A stretch of 64,000 nucleotides of DNA from Asticcacaulis endophyticus (GCF_014652575.1 NZ_BMZB01000009.1:1-64000); one strand, 5' to 3'; positions 51,701 to 59,933 are shown, numbered from the stretch's first letter. A program made the numbers and translations. The notes: a model not told the origin generated them from the letters alone.

Positions 51701-52489
51701 TTGCGCGGGCGGGTGCAGGTGACCGGCGGGGTCGGTTACACGCTGATGCCACTGTCCCCGCAACGGGCGCACTGCCTGCATGACGGGGCGTTTCTTGATA
51801 TCTATCTGGAAGGCGATGCGCCCGTCAGTGTGTCGGAGTCTGAGCTTTTGACAGGACGAAATCGCTTAAGTGTGCGGGCGATGAACGGCGAATGGGAGAT
51901 CATCCAGTACCGTACGGCCACTCTGCTGTCGGCTCGTACCTATCGCCTGAGCGGGTTGATGCGCGGGCAGTTTGGGACGCTGAAGGCCTTGGACGCTGGT
52001 GTTGCGAATGGGGCGGAAGTTATCGTCTTGCCCGATGAGATTATCCGCGCCGATATAAGCGTTGATGAGATCGGTCTGCCGCGTCTGTGGCGGGCGGGCG
52101 CGATAGGCTTTGGCGGGGTAGCTTTGGGGGCCGTTGATGTCACGGCGACGTGGCAGGGGTTAAGTCTTCGTCCGCGCGCGCCGGTACATGGCCGGGTGCG
52201 CACATCGGGCGGGGATAGGCTGATCATCTGGCATCGCTGTGCGCGCTTTGGCGGGGACGGCTGGGAGGGCGAGCCGCCCCTGTGTGAAGAGGTTGAATTA
52301 TACCGCGTCAGTTTCTATCAGGGCGATGATTTACGGCGTGAAATCGAGGTGGGGGTGGAAAATTTCACCTATCCGGCGGCATGGCGCGATGTCGATTATC
52401 CGAGCGGATTTGATACGGACAGCAATCTTGACATCGCGCAAAAATCACAAATCTATGGATGGGGTTTGCCGCTTAGATTGACCTTGTGA
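48755..52489 (+). CDS. GTA g15 megatron-like baseplate/tail-fibre protein
   Basis: A 1244-residue baseplate protein. The start at 48755 is chosen since the conserved N-terminus begins AQVILSTVGTYLGGPVGGFI. An N-terminal phage_tail_3-like part (to about 400) precedes a TIM-barrel-like GTA domain (about 410-700, GVDAIVLGSEMRGVTTLRSA, DFVGIDWYAPLTDWRDGEHL) and then the phage-tail region; the last 300 residues are beta-rich. The glycosidase-like centre is thought to touch host glycans. It is the last GTA gene; a hairpin repeat and dnaJ-like gene follow. Confidence 0.93.
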   Translation: MAQVILSTVGTYLGGPVGGFIGAQIGSAIDKTIVNSLSPTRTVGARLSGVRLNASAQGEPVKQVFGRARVAGTIIWAAGLKENRSTTRASKSSPKTESFTYSLSMAVGLCEGPIDGIGRIWADGQLLDQAKYVYRLYLGDDDQMPDAVIEAIEGHAPAYRGLAYIVVEDLTLTEFGNRPPNISVEVFRRPKGEYDDLESLIDGVCLIPGAGEFIYATQPNAVREGLTGARFETQNTQDGRTDFMVSLAQLKTHLPNVKRVNLVISWFGDDLRVGECQIKPGVEQAVKLTTPMTWSVDGVSREDAYLIGTIDGRPVYGGTPSDQTVVTAIEALKAEGYEVTLIPFVLMDVPADNDLPDPYGAARQAAFPWRGRITSVEDGTAAVTAQVDQFFDGVWGFKRFLRHVADLGVQAGGVDAIVLGSEMRGVTTLRSAAGVYPAVGHLRALAAEVRGIVDPVTQISYGADWSEYFGHQAGGDVVFHLDPLWADDNIDFVGIDWYAPLTDWRDGEHLDGDEASDIYDQTYLKSRVRGGEGFDWYYASDADRATQTRTPITDGAYGEPWVYRPKDVLSWWSNAHHDRVGGVRSATPTAWMPQSKPVRFIEYGCGAIDKGPNAPNLFLDPKSSESHVPPFSTGERDDRAQRAYLMALASYYGDAANNPVSPVYGGPMIAGMEVWCWDARPYPYFPQKADLWGDAANWRTGHWLNGRVGAGEVRNLIADIAQQSGVTDLDLTEVEGSIDGYVIEQPMSAFEALSPVLSYLGLEIAERGSGVALLSSRHGVDRNMLRTELAYQDRNPVMARRDLIEVSGLLTLRAYDLDRDYQLQAVTMRHDEVAGADRVSVELPLSLTAGQAADHAAYLLSAMQRVRHTVTLDIDPLDLLRLEVGDGLVLEGDTRSYRITAIEAGEQPTATLVHAPVVRTWPDAEPDVATGGTITQPIITGLRLIDVPPFAAEHRATPVLIPSAAPWQGADIYAGADTGSLRLRGRVQVTGGVGYTLMPLSPQRAHCLHDGAFLDIYLEGDAPVSVSESELLTGRNRLSVRAMNGEWEIIQYRTATLLSARTYRLSGLMRGQFGTLKALDAGVANGAEVIVLPDEIIRADISVDEIGLPRLWRAGAIGFGGVALGAVDVTATWQGLSLRPRAPVHGRVRTSGGDRLIIWHRCARFGGDGWEGEPPLCEEVELYRVSFYQGDDLRREIEVGVENFTYPAAWRDVDYPSGFDTDSNLDIAQKSQIYGWGLPLRLTL

Positions 52490-52514
52490 GGTAAAGCGCC
52501 TAGCACACCCCCAG

Positions 52515-52565
52515 TTTTGTCGCGCATTTGAGTCCGAAAACCGCTTCACACTTTTCGGAATGCGC
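52515..52565 (+). repeat. Bulged-hairpin repeat element, copy 2
   Basis: TTTTGTC, GCGCAT (outer stem), 5-nt bulge TTGAG, TCCGAAAA (inner stem), loop CCGCTTCACAC, TTTTCGGA, ATGCGC. Same plan as 32364-32413, with base changes in both stem arms that keep pairing. It ends about 28 bases before the start of the J-domain gene. Confidence 0.78.
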
Positions 52566-52592
52566 TCAAATGTTCCAGTATCCGGAGGCGGT

Positions 52593-53549
52593 GTGGCCAC
52601 AGATCCTTATTCTGAATTGGGCGTTAAGCGTGACGCCAGTGCCGATGATATCCAGAAGGCATTTCGCAAGCTGGCTAAGGAACTGCACCCTGACCGCAAT
52701 CCTGGCAACAAGGTCGCCGAGGAGCGCTTTAAGCGCGTCAGTGGGGCCTTTGATTTCCTGAAAGACCCGGAAAAGCGCAAGAAATTCGACCGCGGTGAAA
52801 TTGATGCTGACGGCCGCGAAATCTATCGCCGCGCCGGGCCGGGGACCGGCGGCGCTGCGGGGGCTTATGGGCCGGGTGGGGCGCGCGGCAGCTTTGACGG
52901 CGTTGACCTCAACGATATTTTTGACATGTTCGGCGGTGGCAGCCGTGGCGGCGGTGCAGGCGCAGGTTTTGGCGGGTTTGGCGGCGGTCAACCGCAACCC
53001 AGCAAAGGCGCTGATCTTAAGGTCAAACTCGATGTCGATCTGATGGACACCATCATCGGCAATACCCGCCGCGTGCTGTTTTCCGATGGCCGCACGGTCG
53101 ATGTCAACATCCCCAAGGGCACCAAGGACGGGGCAACCCTGCGCCTGAAAGGACAGGGCGCGCCGTCACCCATGGGGCGCGGGCCTTCGGGTGATGCGCT
53201 GGTTGAAATCCGCGTCAATCCGCATCAGATTTTCCGCATGGAGGGCTCTGACCTGCATATGGATTTGTTTGTGTCCATTCCCGATGCGGTGTTGGGCGGT
53301 AAGGTGCAGGCCAATACCCCTGATGGGCCGGTCAATGTGACTTTGGCTAAGGGTACCAATTCAGGTGGCGTGCTGCGGCTCAAAGGCCGGGGCGGGATTG
53401 ATGCCAAAACCGGAAACCGCGGCGACCTGTTTGCCCATATCGTCGTGGCCCTGCCGGATGACATGGATGATGAACTGATTAAGTTCTGCGAAGACTGGCG
53501 CAAGGACGGCGGCTATGTGCCGTCGGTTACCGCATTCAAACGAAAATAA
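52593..53549 (+). CDS. J-domain co-chaperone, CbpA-like (type II DnaJ)
   Basis: A 318-residue co-chaperone. The GTG start at 52593 is chosen because the J-domain begins there (DPYSELGVKRDASADDIQKA) and GGAGG lies 5 bases upstream. HPD is at residues 32-34. A Gly-rich linker (about 80-145) and the C-terminal substrate domains (DLKVKLDVDLMDTIIGNTRR, LRLKGQGAPSP) follow. No Cys-rich zinc finger, so it is CbpA-type rather than DnaJ. It stimulates DnaK in the cytosol. Confidence 0.92.
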   Translation: MATDPYSELGVKRDASADDIQKAFRKLAKELHPDRNPGNKVAEERFKRVSGAFDFLKDPEKRKKFDRGEIDADGREIYRRAGPGTGGAAGAYGPGGARGSFDGVDLNDIFDMFGGGSRGGGAGAGFGGFGGGQPQPSKGADLKVKLDVDLMDTIIGNTRRVLFSDGRTVDVNIPKGTKDGATLRLKGQGAPSPMGRGPSGDALVEIRVNPHQIFRMEGSDLHMDLFVSIPDAVLGGKVQANTPDGPVNVTLAKGTNSGGVLRLKGRGGIDAKTGNRGDLFAHIVVALPDDMDDELIKFCEDWRKDGGYVPSVTAFKRK

Positions 53550-53608
53550 ACTTACTCCCTGTATATTGTTCAGCTAAGGTTCAGGTGTTCGGGGGTATCA
53601 ATGACGCT

Positions 53609-53965
53609 ATGAAACAGGCAATTACCATTTTCTGTGCGCTTCTGGCGATGAGTCTGCCCTCAGTGGGGCAGGCGCAGGCTTTGCGGCTGGATGTCAGCGT
53701 GAGTGCGCCGATGTTGCTGGCTCAGAACTCGGATCGTCGGGATCGTGACCGACCCCGTGATGAGCGCCGTAGCGACAATAAGGATAATGAACCGCGCCGC
53801 GATGACCGCCTTAATCGCGCCATCGCCATCGCCCAGTCTCGCGGGCGTGTGCTCGATGCCGGGCCTGAAAAGGGTGCCATATTCTGGGTGCGGGTGGCGA
53901 CCGAACGGGGCCGTGTGGATTTTCTGGTCGATACCAATTCCGGCCGTATAGTGGGTGAACGATAG
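53609..53965 (+). CDS. PepSY-like exported protein
   Basis: A 118-residue protein with a signal peptide (MKQAITIFCALLAMSLPSVG, cleavage near AQA), a strongly charged Arg/Asp linker, and a C-terminal PepSY-like motif (RLNRAIAIAQSRGRVLDAGP ... VRVATERGRVDFLVDTNSGR). Its last codon touches the response-regulator ATG, so it is co-transcribed with the two-component pair and probably senses or tunes periplasmic state. Confidence 0.78.
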   Translation: MKQAITIFCALLAMSLPSVGQAQALRLDVSVSAPMLLAQNSDRRDRDRPRDERRSDNKDNEPRRDDRLNRAIAIAQSRGRVLDAGPEKGAIFWVRVATERGRVDFLVDTNSGRIVGER

Positions 53966-54649
53966 ATGCGCATACTTCTGGCCGAAGACGATCCCGACCT
54001 GTCACGTCAGCTTAAAACCTCATTGCAGGACGCGGGCTATGTGGTCGATCATGCCCCTGATGGCGAAGAAGCGCATTTTCTGGGCGATACTGAACCCTAT
54101 GACTGCGTGATCCTCGATCTGGGCTTGCCCAAGATTGACGGCGTATCGGTCCTGGAGAAATGGCGCCGCGACGGCAAGACCACGCCGGTACTGATCCTGA
54201 CGGCGCGCGGCGCCTGGTCGGACAAGGTGTCGGGCTTTGATGCCGGTGCCGATGATTACCTGACTAAGCCGTTTCATACCGAAGAATTGCTGGCGCGATT
54301 ACGGGCGTTAGTGCGCCGCGCCGCCGGTCATGCCCAGCCGCTGCTGGTCTGTGGGGGCGTGAGATTAGACCCACGGGCGGCGCGGGCGTCGGTCAATGGC
54401 GAGCCGCTGAGGCTGACCTCGCTGGAGTACCGTCTGCTGCACTATTTGATGATGCACCAGAACCGGGTGATTTCGCGCACCGAACTGGTTGAGCACCTCT
54501 ATGATCAGGATTTCGACCGAGATTCCAACACGATCGAAGTGTTCATGGGTCGCCTGCGCAAAAAGATCGGCACCGACCGGATCGAGACCGTGCGGGGGTT
54601 AGGCTATCGCTTGAAGCCGCTGGCCGACGAAGTGTCTGATCTTGCCTGA
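53966..54649 (+). CDS. OmpR-family response regulator
   Basis: A 227-residue regulator. Receiver domain: acidic pocket EDDPD (7-11), phospho-acceptor Asp51 in VILDLGLPKIDG, and Lys in LTKPF. A winged-helix DNA-binding domain (about 125-222) has RLTSLEYRLLHYLMMHQNRV, ISRTELVEHLYDQDFDRDSN, TIEVFMGRLRKKIG. The kinase gene overlaps its stop by 8 bp. PhoP/QseB-like. Confidence 0.93.
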   Translation: MRILLAEDDPDLSRQLKTSLQDAGYVVDHAPDGEEAHFLGDTEPYDCVILDLGLPKIDGVSVLEKWRRDGKTTPVLILTARGAWSDKVSGFDAGADDYLTKPFHTEELLARLRALVRRAAGHAQPLLVCGGVRLDPRAARASVNGEPLRLTSLEYRLLHYLMMHQNRVISRTELVEHLYDQDFDRDSNTIEVFMGRLRKKIGTDRIETVRGLGYRLKPLADEVSDLA

Positions 54650-56081
54650 GAAACCCACCGGATGGCTGGCGTCATGGCTTAAGCGCAAGGTGTTTTGGGC
54701 GGACAGAAGCTCGCAACCCGGTTCATTGGTCGGGCATCTGATCCGGCTGGCCAGCGTATGGTTTATTCTGGCGCTGGTGGTCACATCCGTGACCCTGACC
54801 GGCTTTTTCCATCAGGCCCAGCTTGAGCGCTTTCAACAAAATGTCGGGCAACTGGCCGATAATCTCTATTCCGATACCGACCTCGATATGGACGGTAAGA
54901 TCGTTCCGCCGAGCTTTTTCGATACCCGCACCCAGCGCGTTTATTCCGGCCTGTACTGGCAGGTCAGCGAAGTGGGCGCAAACGGTGAGGTGACGGTTCA
55001 GTCGCGCTCACGGTCATTGTGGAATGATGATGTGCCTGTGCCGGCTGATGTGCTTGCCGATATTCGCGCGACGCCGGGCCGGGCCTCGTTTTATGATGTG
55101 ACGGGGCCGCAAGGGGCACCGCTGCGGGCGGCGGCCATCTATACTCTTATCAAGGGGCGGGCCTTTGTGTTTGTCGCGGCCGAAGACCGCACGATGATGG
55201 ATGCCGGGGTGCGCCGGTTCGGGTTTTTGATCGCTATCGCCATGGTCATTCTGGCGCTGGGGTCGTTGGCGGCGATCTTCCTTCAGGTGCGGATCGGCTT
55301 GCGGCCACTGTTTAAGTTAACCGGCGAAATCCATGATGTGCGCGAAGGGCGCAAGGTGCGCCTCGATGGCCGTTATCCGACCGAAATCATGCCGGTGGCT
55401 AATCAGATCAACGGGTTTTTGGATAGCAATCAGGAAGTGCTGGAGCGTCAGCGCACCCATGTCGGCAATCTGGCCCACGCGCTAAAAACACCACTGTCGG
55501 TGCTGCTGAGTTCGTCGCAGGACGCGGATGAAAATCTGCCCGATATCGTCCGCCGTCAGACCGAGACCATGCGCGGTCAGGTCGATCACCACCTGCGCCG
55601 GGCGCGGGCGGCGGCACGGTCTCAGACCATGGGTGAGCGGACGCCGGTTGAGCCGGTTCTGGACGAGTTGGCGGTCACTTTGGAGCAGGTGTTTCGGAGT
55701 AAGGACGTGGTTATCGACTGGCGCGCACCGGAAGATCTGGCATTTCGCGGCGAAAAACAGGATTTTCAGGAGATTATCGGCAACCTGATTGAAAACGCCT
55801 GCATCTGGTGCCGCAAAAATATCCGCGTGACGGCGGTGGCTGAGGCCGATGTGCCGTTTATGACCGTGACGGTCGAAGACGATGGCCCCGGTATGCCGGA
55901 GGAACGCTACGACGAAGTGCTGAAACGCGGGGCGCGGCTGGATGAAAGCGCGCCGGGATCGGGTTTGGGGTTGAGTATTGTCGATGAACTGGTGCGGGCG
56001 TATGGCGGGGAATTGACGTTTGACCGCGCCACGATCGGCGGGCTTAAGGTGACGCTGAAACTGCCGGGGGCGCGCGTGTAG
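54642..56081 (+). CDS. Membrane sensor histidine kinase
   Basis: A 479-residue sensor kinase, TTG start overlapping the regulator. Two membrane helices (about 35-57 and 194-215) flank a periplasmic sensor domain of about 135 residues. A HAMP-like region is followed by an H-box with His279 (GNLAHALKTPL) and ATP-binding N (IGNLIENACIW), G1 (VEDDGPGMP) and G2 (GSGLGLSIV) boxes. PhoQ-like layout with a PepSY gene upstream. Signal is unknown; divalent cation or envelope stress is possible. Confidence 0.93.
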   Translation: MPEKPTGWLASWLKRKVFWADRSSQPGSLVGHLIRLASVWFILALVVTSVTLTGFFHQAQLERFQQNVGQLADNLYSDTDLDMDGKIVPPSFFDTRTQRVYSGLYWQVSEVGANGEVTVQSRSRSLWNDDVPVPADVLADIRATPGRASFYDVTGPQGAPLRAAAIYTLIKGRAFVFVAAEDRTMMDAGVRRFGFLIAIAMVILALGSLAAIFLQVRIGLRPLFKLTGEIHDVREGRKVRLDGRYPTEIMPVANQINGFLDSNQEVLERQRTHVGNLAHALKTPLSVLLSSSQDADENLPDIVRRQTETMRGQVDHHLRRARAAARSQTMGERTPVEPVLDELAVTLEQVFRSKDVVIDWRAPEDLAFRGEKQDFQEIIGNLIENACIWCRKNIRVTAVAEADVPFMTVTVEDDGPGMPEERYDEVLKRGARLDESAPGSGLGLSIVDELVRAYGGELTFDRATIGGLKVTLKLPGARV

Positions 56082-56086
56082 ATTTA

Positions 56087-56230
56087 TACTCCCCCGGCGT
56101 GCCGGGGGAGGTGGCTGTGAGCACAGCGAGCAGACGGAGGGGGGCATTGCTCCGCCGTTGGCCCCCACCACCACATCTCATCGCTGTGCGATTTCGTGTG
56201 GTCCCCCTCCCCAACAAGTTGGGGAGGTAA
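56087..56230. repeat. Palindromic repeat element after the kinase gene
   Basis: CTCCCCCGGCGTGCCGGGGGAGGTGGC, centre GGAGGGGGGC...GCCCCCACC, right part CCCCCTCCCCAACAAGTTGGGGAGG. Both ends form hairpins. It ends 12 bases before the stop of the next (minus) gene. Confidence 0.8.
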
Positions 56231-56242
56231 AGTATTGGCGTA

Positions 56243-56656
56243 TCAATCTGAGATTTGGATAATACTAGCGGACTCAGGTAAGAAGCGGACTTCAGCTTGC
56301 GTCCAGCAGTCACTCCATTCCGTACCGACTATAGTGCCGCATGAGCACGCACGATTATTGCCGTCATTGCCATCCGAGCCACAGCAGCCATAGTCATTTC
56401 CGAAGCTATGTATCTGGTCTCTGATTACATCTTTCGGGTGTGCAGAAATAGCTCCGGCAGGAGAAATATGTCGCCGGATTGTATTCCCATCGGGGTAATA
56501 TACAGGCACTGAGTCCTCGGTTTCCCATTGAACAATGAAGCCTTCAGGCACGGGTGACTCAGTGTCCTGACAATAGGGGCCATATTGTGTGAATGGTGCC
56601 ACTTTAACCGGAGTGGTCAAATCTGAACCGCATGATGCGCATACCAATTTTAACAT
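56243..56656 (-). CDS. Cysteine-rich small protein, unknown
   Basis: A 137-residue soluble protein with two Cys clusters: CASCGSD at the start and GCCGSDGNDGN...ACSCG plus C near the end, likely zinc-binding. Acidic and A/T-rich compared with neighbours. Bounded by repeat elements on both sides (56087-56230 and 56761-56818), so it may have arrived as a cassette. No family recognised. Confidence 0.7.
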   Translation of the reverse strand: MLKLVCASCGSDLTTPVKVAPFTQYGPYCQDTESPVPEGFIVQWETEDSVPVYYPDGNTIRRHISPAGAISAHPKDVIRDQIHSFGNDYGCCGSDGNDGNNRACSCGTIVGTEWSDCWTQAEVRFLPESASIIQISD

Positions 56657-56760
56657 GAACCGGTTTGACCCTTAATGTTAGCGATCACTTTAGTTTAGCG
56701 GTAAATTAGGTTGTTTATTAGTTTACAGCAATGATCTTAGACCATTAAACCACTCTGATT

Positions 56761-56818
56761 ACCCCTCAGTCATCTCGCTTCACTCGATGCCACCTCCCCA
56801 CTGCGTAGGGAGGAGAAG
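56761..56818. repeat. Palindromic repeat element (right half)
   Basis: ACCCCTCAGTC...CCACCTCCCCACTGCGTAGGGAGGAGAAG. The last 29 bases are identical to those of the elements ending at 44346 and 46896. Confidence 0.85.
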
Positions 56819-56940
56819 TGCCGCCGCCGCAACCTGCGCCAAGTTCCGGGTCAAGGGGGCTTGCCCCCTTGGATTATCCGACTGTTAACCCTGTGCGGGC
56901 CATAGTTGGTACGAAATCTTAGTCTGAGTACCGCCCCTTC

Positions 56941-58308
56941 ATGTCCGATATCCCCCCCCAGAAGCTTAGTCTGGTCAAAGGTCTGGTGAAAACCATGCCT
57001 ATCGGGGCTTTGCGCACGCTGGATAAGGCATTGGCTTTGTCGCGCGATGCTAAGATGAAGCAGGTGCGCGGGCTGGTGCTGCTGGAGCTTGAGGCGCGGC
57101 ACGTCCGTGACCTGGTGTTTGAGCCGTATCTGGCGCTTTTTCAGCCGCGCGAGGACGGGCTGGATGCCGAAGTCTTTCCGAACTGGCTGTTGAACAACCT
57201 GTGGCGGGAGTTGCAGACGACTGAGGTTCAGTTGTGCGGTGAGGCCGGCATGGCAGCGCGCAGTTTGCGTGATGATGACCCGACGCCGGTGCCGTTTTTC
57301 CGGCTGGTGACGGCGGGGGCGCGGATATTGCGCGATGACCCGCTAACTGTGGTGCCCAAGGGCCATGATGAGCGCGATCTGCGTGAGATTTCGGAATTTG
57401 CCCATTACCTTGATCTGCACCGGCTGCTGAGGCAGTACCTCAACCGGCTGCCCGACTGGATGGGGCGGATCGATGCCGAAAAGGCCGCGACTTTGCGGCT
57501 GTGGTACAAAGATGCCTGCGCGTTTTCAGAGGATGCCGGGGTGCGCTTTATTGAGGCGATCTTTGCCAATATGGACGATGGGGCGATGATCATCAAGATT
57601 ATCGCCACCGTTGCGGACCGTCCGAACGACCGCTTTCTGGCCGAGTCGGAACTTGCCGATTTCGGGGAGCGGATACTGCTGTTGGCCGAAGAACGCACCG
57701 ATACGTTCAAGCGGCTGATGAACAGCAAATCCAAAGACTTAAGCTTTATGGCCACGGCCGGTGCGGATATTTCGCGCTGCCTGATGGCACTTTCCGGGCT
57801 GGAGCAATATATCGAACTGGCCCGTGACGGCCCATGGGGCAAACGGGTCGCGGCGGCGCACAAAACCATTGCCGAACTGGTCGAAGGGCGCCTGAAAACG
57901 GCCGCCGGGCTCATTCAGTTGGCCCTGCCGATGAGGGCGGAAAAGGTCAGCGGGCGGGTGCGTAAGGACTATCCCGATGTGCGCACGCCTATGGATGAGG
58001 CGGCGACTACCAATGCCAAAGCCATCCTGACCTTCCTGAAAGACATCAAACACACCGCCGCAAATGGTGGTTATGCTTCGCTGCTGACCAAGACGGTGCA
58101 GGAGGTTGAGATGGTTCTTGACGGCTACATGGACGACCTGATCAGCATCGCCAACCACGATGCGGGGCTGGATGTGGACGCGGTCATGACCCTGTTTGAA
58201 GCGGTGATTGACCTGATCGACACTCTGTTTGGTGAGGAGCGGGCGGCGCTGGCGCGTCGTCGTGTCGCATCGTCCGATTTGCTCAACCCGTCAAAATCGG
58301 TTGCCTGA
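56941..58308 (+). CDS. Conserved-looking helical protein, unknown
   Basis: A 455-residue soluble, helical protein (LVKGLVKTMPIGALRTLDKA ... LFGEERAALARRRVASSDLL). It looks like a long alpha-helical bundle with conserved-looking blocks FEPYLALFQPREDGLDAEVF and DGLRDDDPTPV-type acidic turns; no signal, no membrane helix and no catalytic motif known to me. It is followed by the ccm operon on the same strand after 58 bp. It may be a Caulobacterales-specific protein. No function can be assigned. Confidence 0.72.
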   Translation: MSDIPPQKLSLVKGLVKTMPIGALRTLDKALALSRDAKMKQVRGLVLLELEARHVRDLVFEPYLALFQPREDGLDAEVFPNWLLNNLWRELQTTEVQLCGEAGMAARSLRDDDPTPVPFFRLVTAGARILRDDPLTVVPKGHDERDLREISEFAHYLDLHRLLRQYLNRLPDWMGRIDAEKAATLRLWYKDACAFSEDAGVRFIEAIFANMDDGAMIIKIIATVADRPNDRFLAESELADFGERILLLAEERTDTFKRLMNSKSKDLSFMATAGADISRCLMALSGLEQYIELARDGPWGKRVAAAHKTIAELVEGRLKTAAGLIQLALPMRAEKVSGRVRKDYPDVRTPMDEAATTNAKAILTFLKDIKHTAANGGYASLLTKTVQEVEMVLDGYMDDLISIANHDAGLDVDAVMTLFEAVIDLIDTLFGEERAALARRRVASSDLLNPSKSVA

Positions 58309-58366
58309 GGCCGCTAAATTGGTGTTAAAGCCAAGGTTTGAGCGCAATCAGTCAGTATGAGCGGGC

Positions 58367-59446
58367 ATGATCCTGTTTTCAGTTATCGCGGCGGCTTTGA
58401 GCGGGGCGGTGTTCGCCGTGGCCGTGCTGTGGCTGAAAGGCCGTGCGCCGGTGTCGGATTTGGCGCGAGAGAAGGCGCTCTATGCCCGCTTCGTGGACGA
58501 TGTCGATCGCCGGTTAGCCCGCGGGCAGATCGAGGCCGATCTGGCGCTTGAGGAAAAGGCCGAGGCCGGGCGGGCCTTGCTGAAAGCCGCCCGCGATCAT
58601 GGCGAGGCTTCCGCCCCTCTGAAACCGGCTGTGGTTATGGTCAGCGCGGCTCTGGTGGCGGGCTTAAGTTTTGGGCTTTATGTTTTTGTGGGGATGCCGG
58701 GTTATCCCGATCAGCCCTATGCGCAGCGGCTTGCGGCGTGGACAGCTATGGCCCAAACTAACCCCGATGCCCTGCCGCCAAAACCCATGTCAGAAGTGCT
58801 GAAAGCGCGCGCAGGCGATCACAAAAATGACTCCGGCTACTGGCAGCAACTGGGCCGACATCAGGTCATGGCCGGTGACTATTTTGACGGGGCGCGCTCA
58901 TTGGAAATATCGGTCAGGCTCGATCCGACGCGGGCCGAAGGGTGGTCGGATTTTGGCGAAGCACTGGTGCTGGCGGCGGATGGTGTGGCCGATGACAGTG
59001 CGCGCAAAGCCTTTAATGAGGCGCTGAAGCGCGATCCGAATGATATTTCAGGGCTTTATTACACGGCGAAAATCATGCGCGATGACGGTCGGTTTGATGA
59101 GGCGAAAATGGCCTTTGATAAGGTGCTGATGCAACTGCCCGCCGGTGATCCGCGCCGGGAGACGATTGCGGAGGATATGACGGCGCTTGATGAGGCCCGA
59201 ACGGCGCAAGATCAGGTCAATGCTCAGATTCAGGGCATGGTCGATAACCTGACCGCACGGCTGAAAACTGAGCCCAATGATCCTGATGGCTGGGCGCGGC
59301 TGTTGCGGGCGCATCGTGTGCTGAAAGATCCGGCGGCGGAGGCTGAAACCCTTGCCGCCATTCGCGCCCAGTATAAAAACAATCCCGATCAGGTGGCGGC
59401 TATTTTAGACAAAGCCAAGGCCCCGGTCGGTCGTGAGGGTGGGTGA
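58367..59446 (+). CDS. ccmI: Cytochrome c biogenesis protein CcmI
   Basis: A 359-residue CcmI (CycH) protein. A short membrane helix at the start (ILFSVIAAALSGAVFAVAVL) and another at about 88-108 flank a basic cytosolic loop; the periplasmic part contains TPR helices (DSGYWQQLGRHQVMAGDYFD, EGWSDFGEALVLA, KDPNDISGLYYTAKI-like segment). CcmI delivers apocytochrome c to the haem ligation complex. First gene of the ccmI-E-F-H set; it overlaps the ccmE region by a few bases. Confidence 0.9.
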   Translation: MILFSVIAAALSGAVFAVAVLWLKGRAPVSDLAREKALYARFVDDVDRRLARGQIEADLALEEKAEAGRALLKAARDHGEASAPLKPAVVMVSAALVAGLSFGLYVFVGMPGYPDQPYAQRLAAWTAMAQTNPDALPPKPMSEVLKARAGDHKNDSGYWQQLGRHQVMAGDYFDGARSLEISVRLDPTRAEGWSDFGEALVLAADGVADDSARKAFNEALKRDPNDISGLYYTAKIMRDDGRFDEAKMAFDKVLMQLPAGDPRRETIAEDMTALDEARTAQDQVNAQIQGMVDNLTARLKTEPNDPDGWARLLRAHRVLKDPAAEAETLAAIRAQYKNNPDQVAAILDKAKAPVGREGG

Positions 59447-59450
59447 GGGT

Positions 59451-59933
59451 ATGGGTTTTTGGCCAAAATCAATCAAGGCACGGCGGCGCTTGACGCTGTT
59501 TTTGTGGGTGGCGCCGATCCTTATCGCGGCAGTCGGGCTGACGCTTTATGCCTTGCGTGATTCCGTGGTCTATTTCTACACGCCGGGGCAGGCGGTGGCG
59601 GCCAATGCTCCGCTCAATACCACCATGCGTCTGGGCGGGCTGGTATCGCCCGGATCGGTGGTCAAAAATCCTGATGGGTCGGTGACGTTTGAGATCATGG
59701 ATAACCTCGATGCCATGACAGTTACCTATCAGGGCGATCTGCCCGACCTGTTCCGCGAAGGCCAGGGCGTGGTGTGCGAAGGGAGGCTGACGCAGGCCAA
59801 GGCGTTTAAAGCCTCAACCGTGCTGGCCAAACATGACGAAACCTATATGCCCAAGGAAGTGACCAAGGCGCTGAAAGAGCAGGGCGAATGGCGGCCAAAT
59901 TCTGAGGTTCCAATCAAGGCCGCGCCCCAATGA
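59451..59933 (+). CDS. ccmE: Haem chaperone CcmE
   Basis: A 160-residue CcmE (CycJ) protein. An N-terminal membrane anchor (about 13-35) is followed by an OB-fold. The haem-binding His128 is in LAKHDETYMP, with Tyr132. The ATG at 59451 is chosen over an upstream GTG at 59433 since GGGTGAGGG lies just before it and homologs start with a short basic segment. CcmE carries haem from CcmC to CcmF. It overlaps ccmF by 4 bp. Confidence 0.94.
   Translation: MGFWPKSIKARRRLTLFLWVAPILIAAVGLTLYALRDSVVYFYTPGQAVAANAPLNTTMRLGGLVSPGSVVKNPDGSVTFEIMDNLDAMTVTYQGDLPDLFREGQGVVCEGRLTQAKAFKASTVLAKHDETYMPKEVTKALKEQGEWRPNSEVPIKAAPQ

Noticed and set aside
55482-56174. 230-codon minus-strand frame opposite the histidine kinase
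   Set aside because: Shadow; runs into a repeat element and lacks recognisable features, while the kinase has all boxes.
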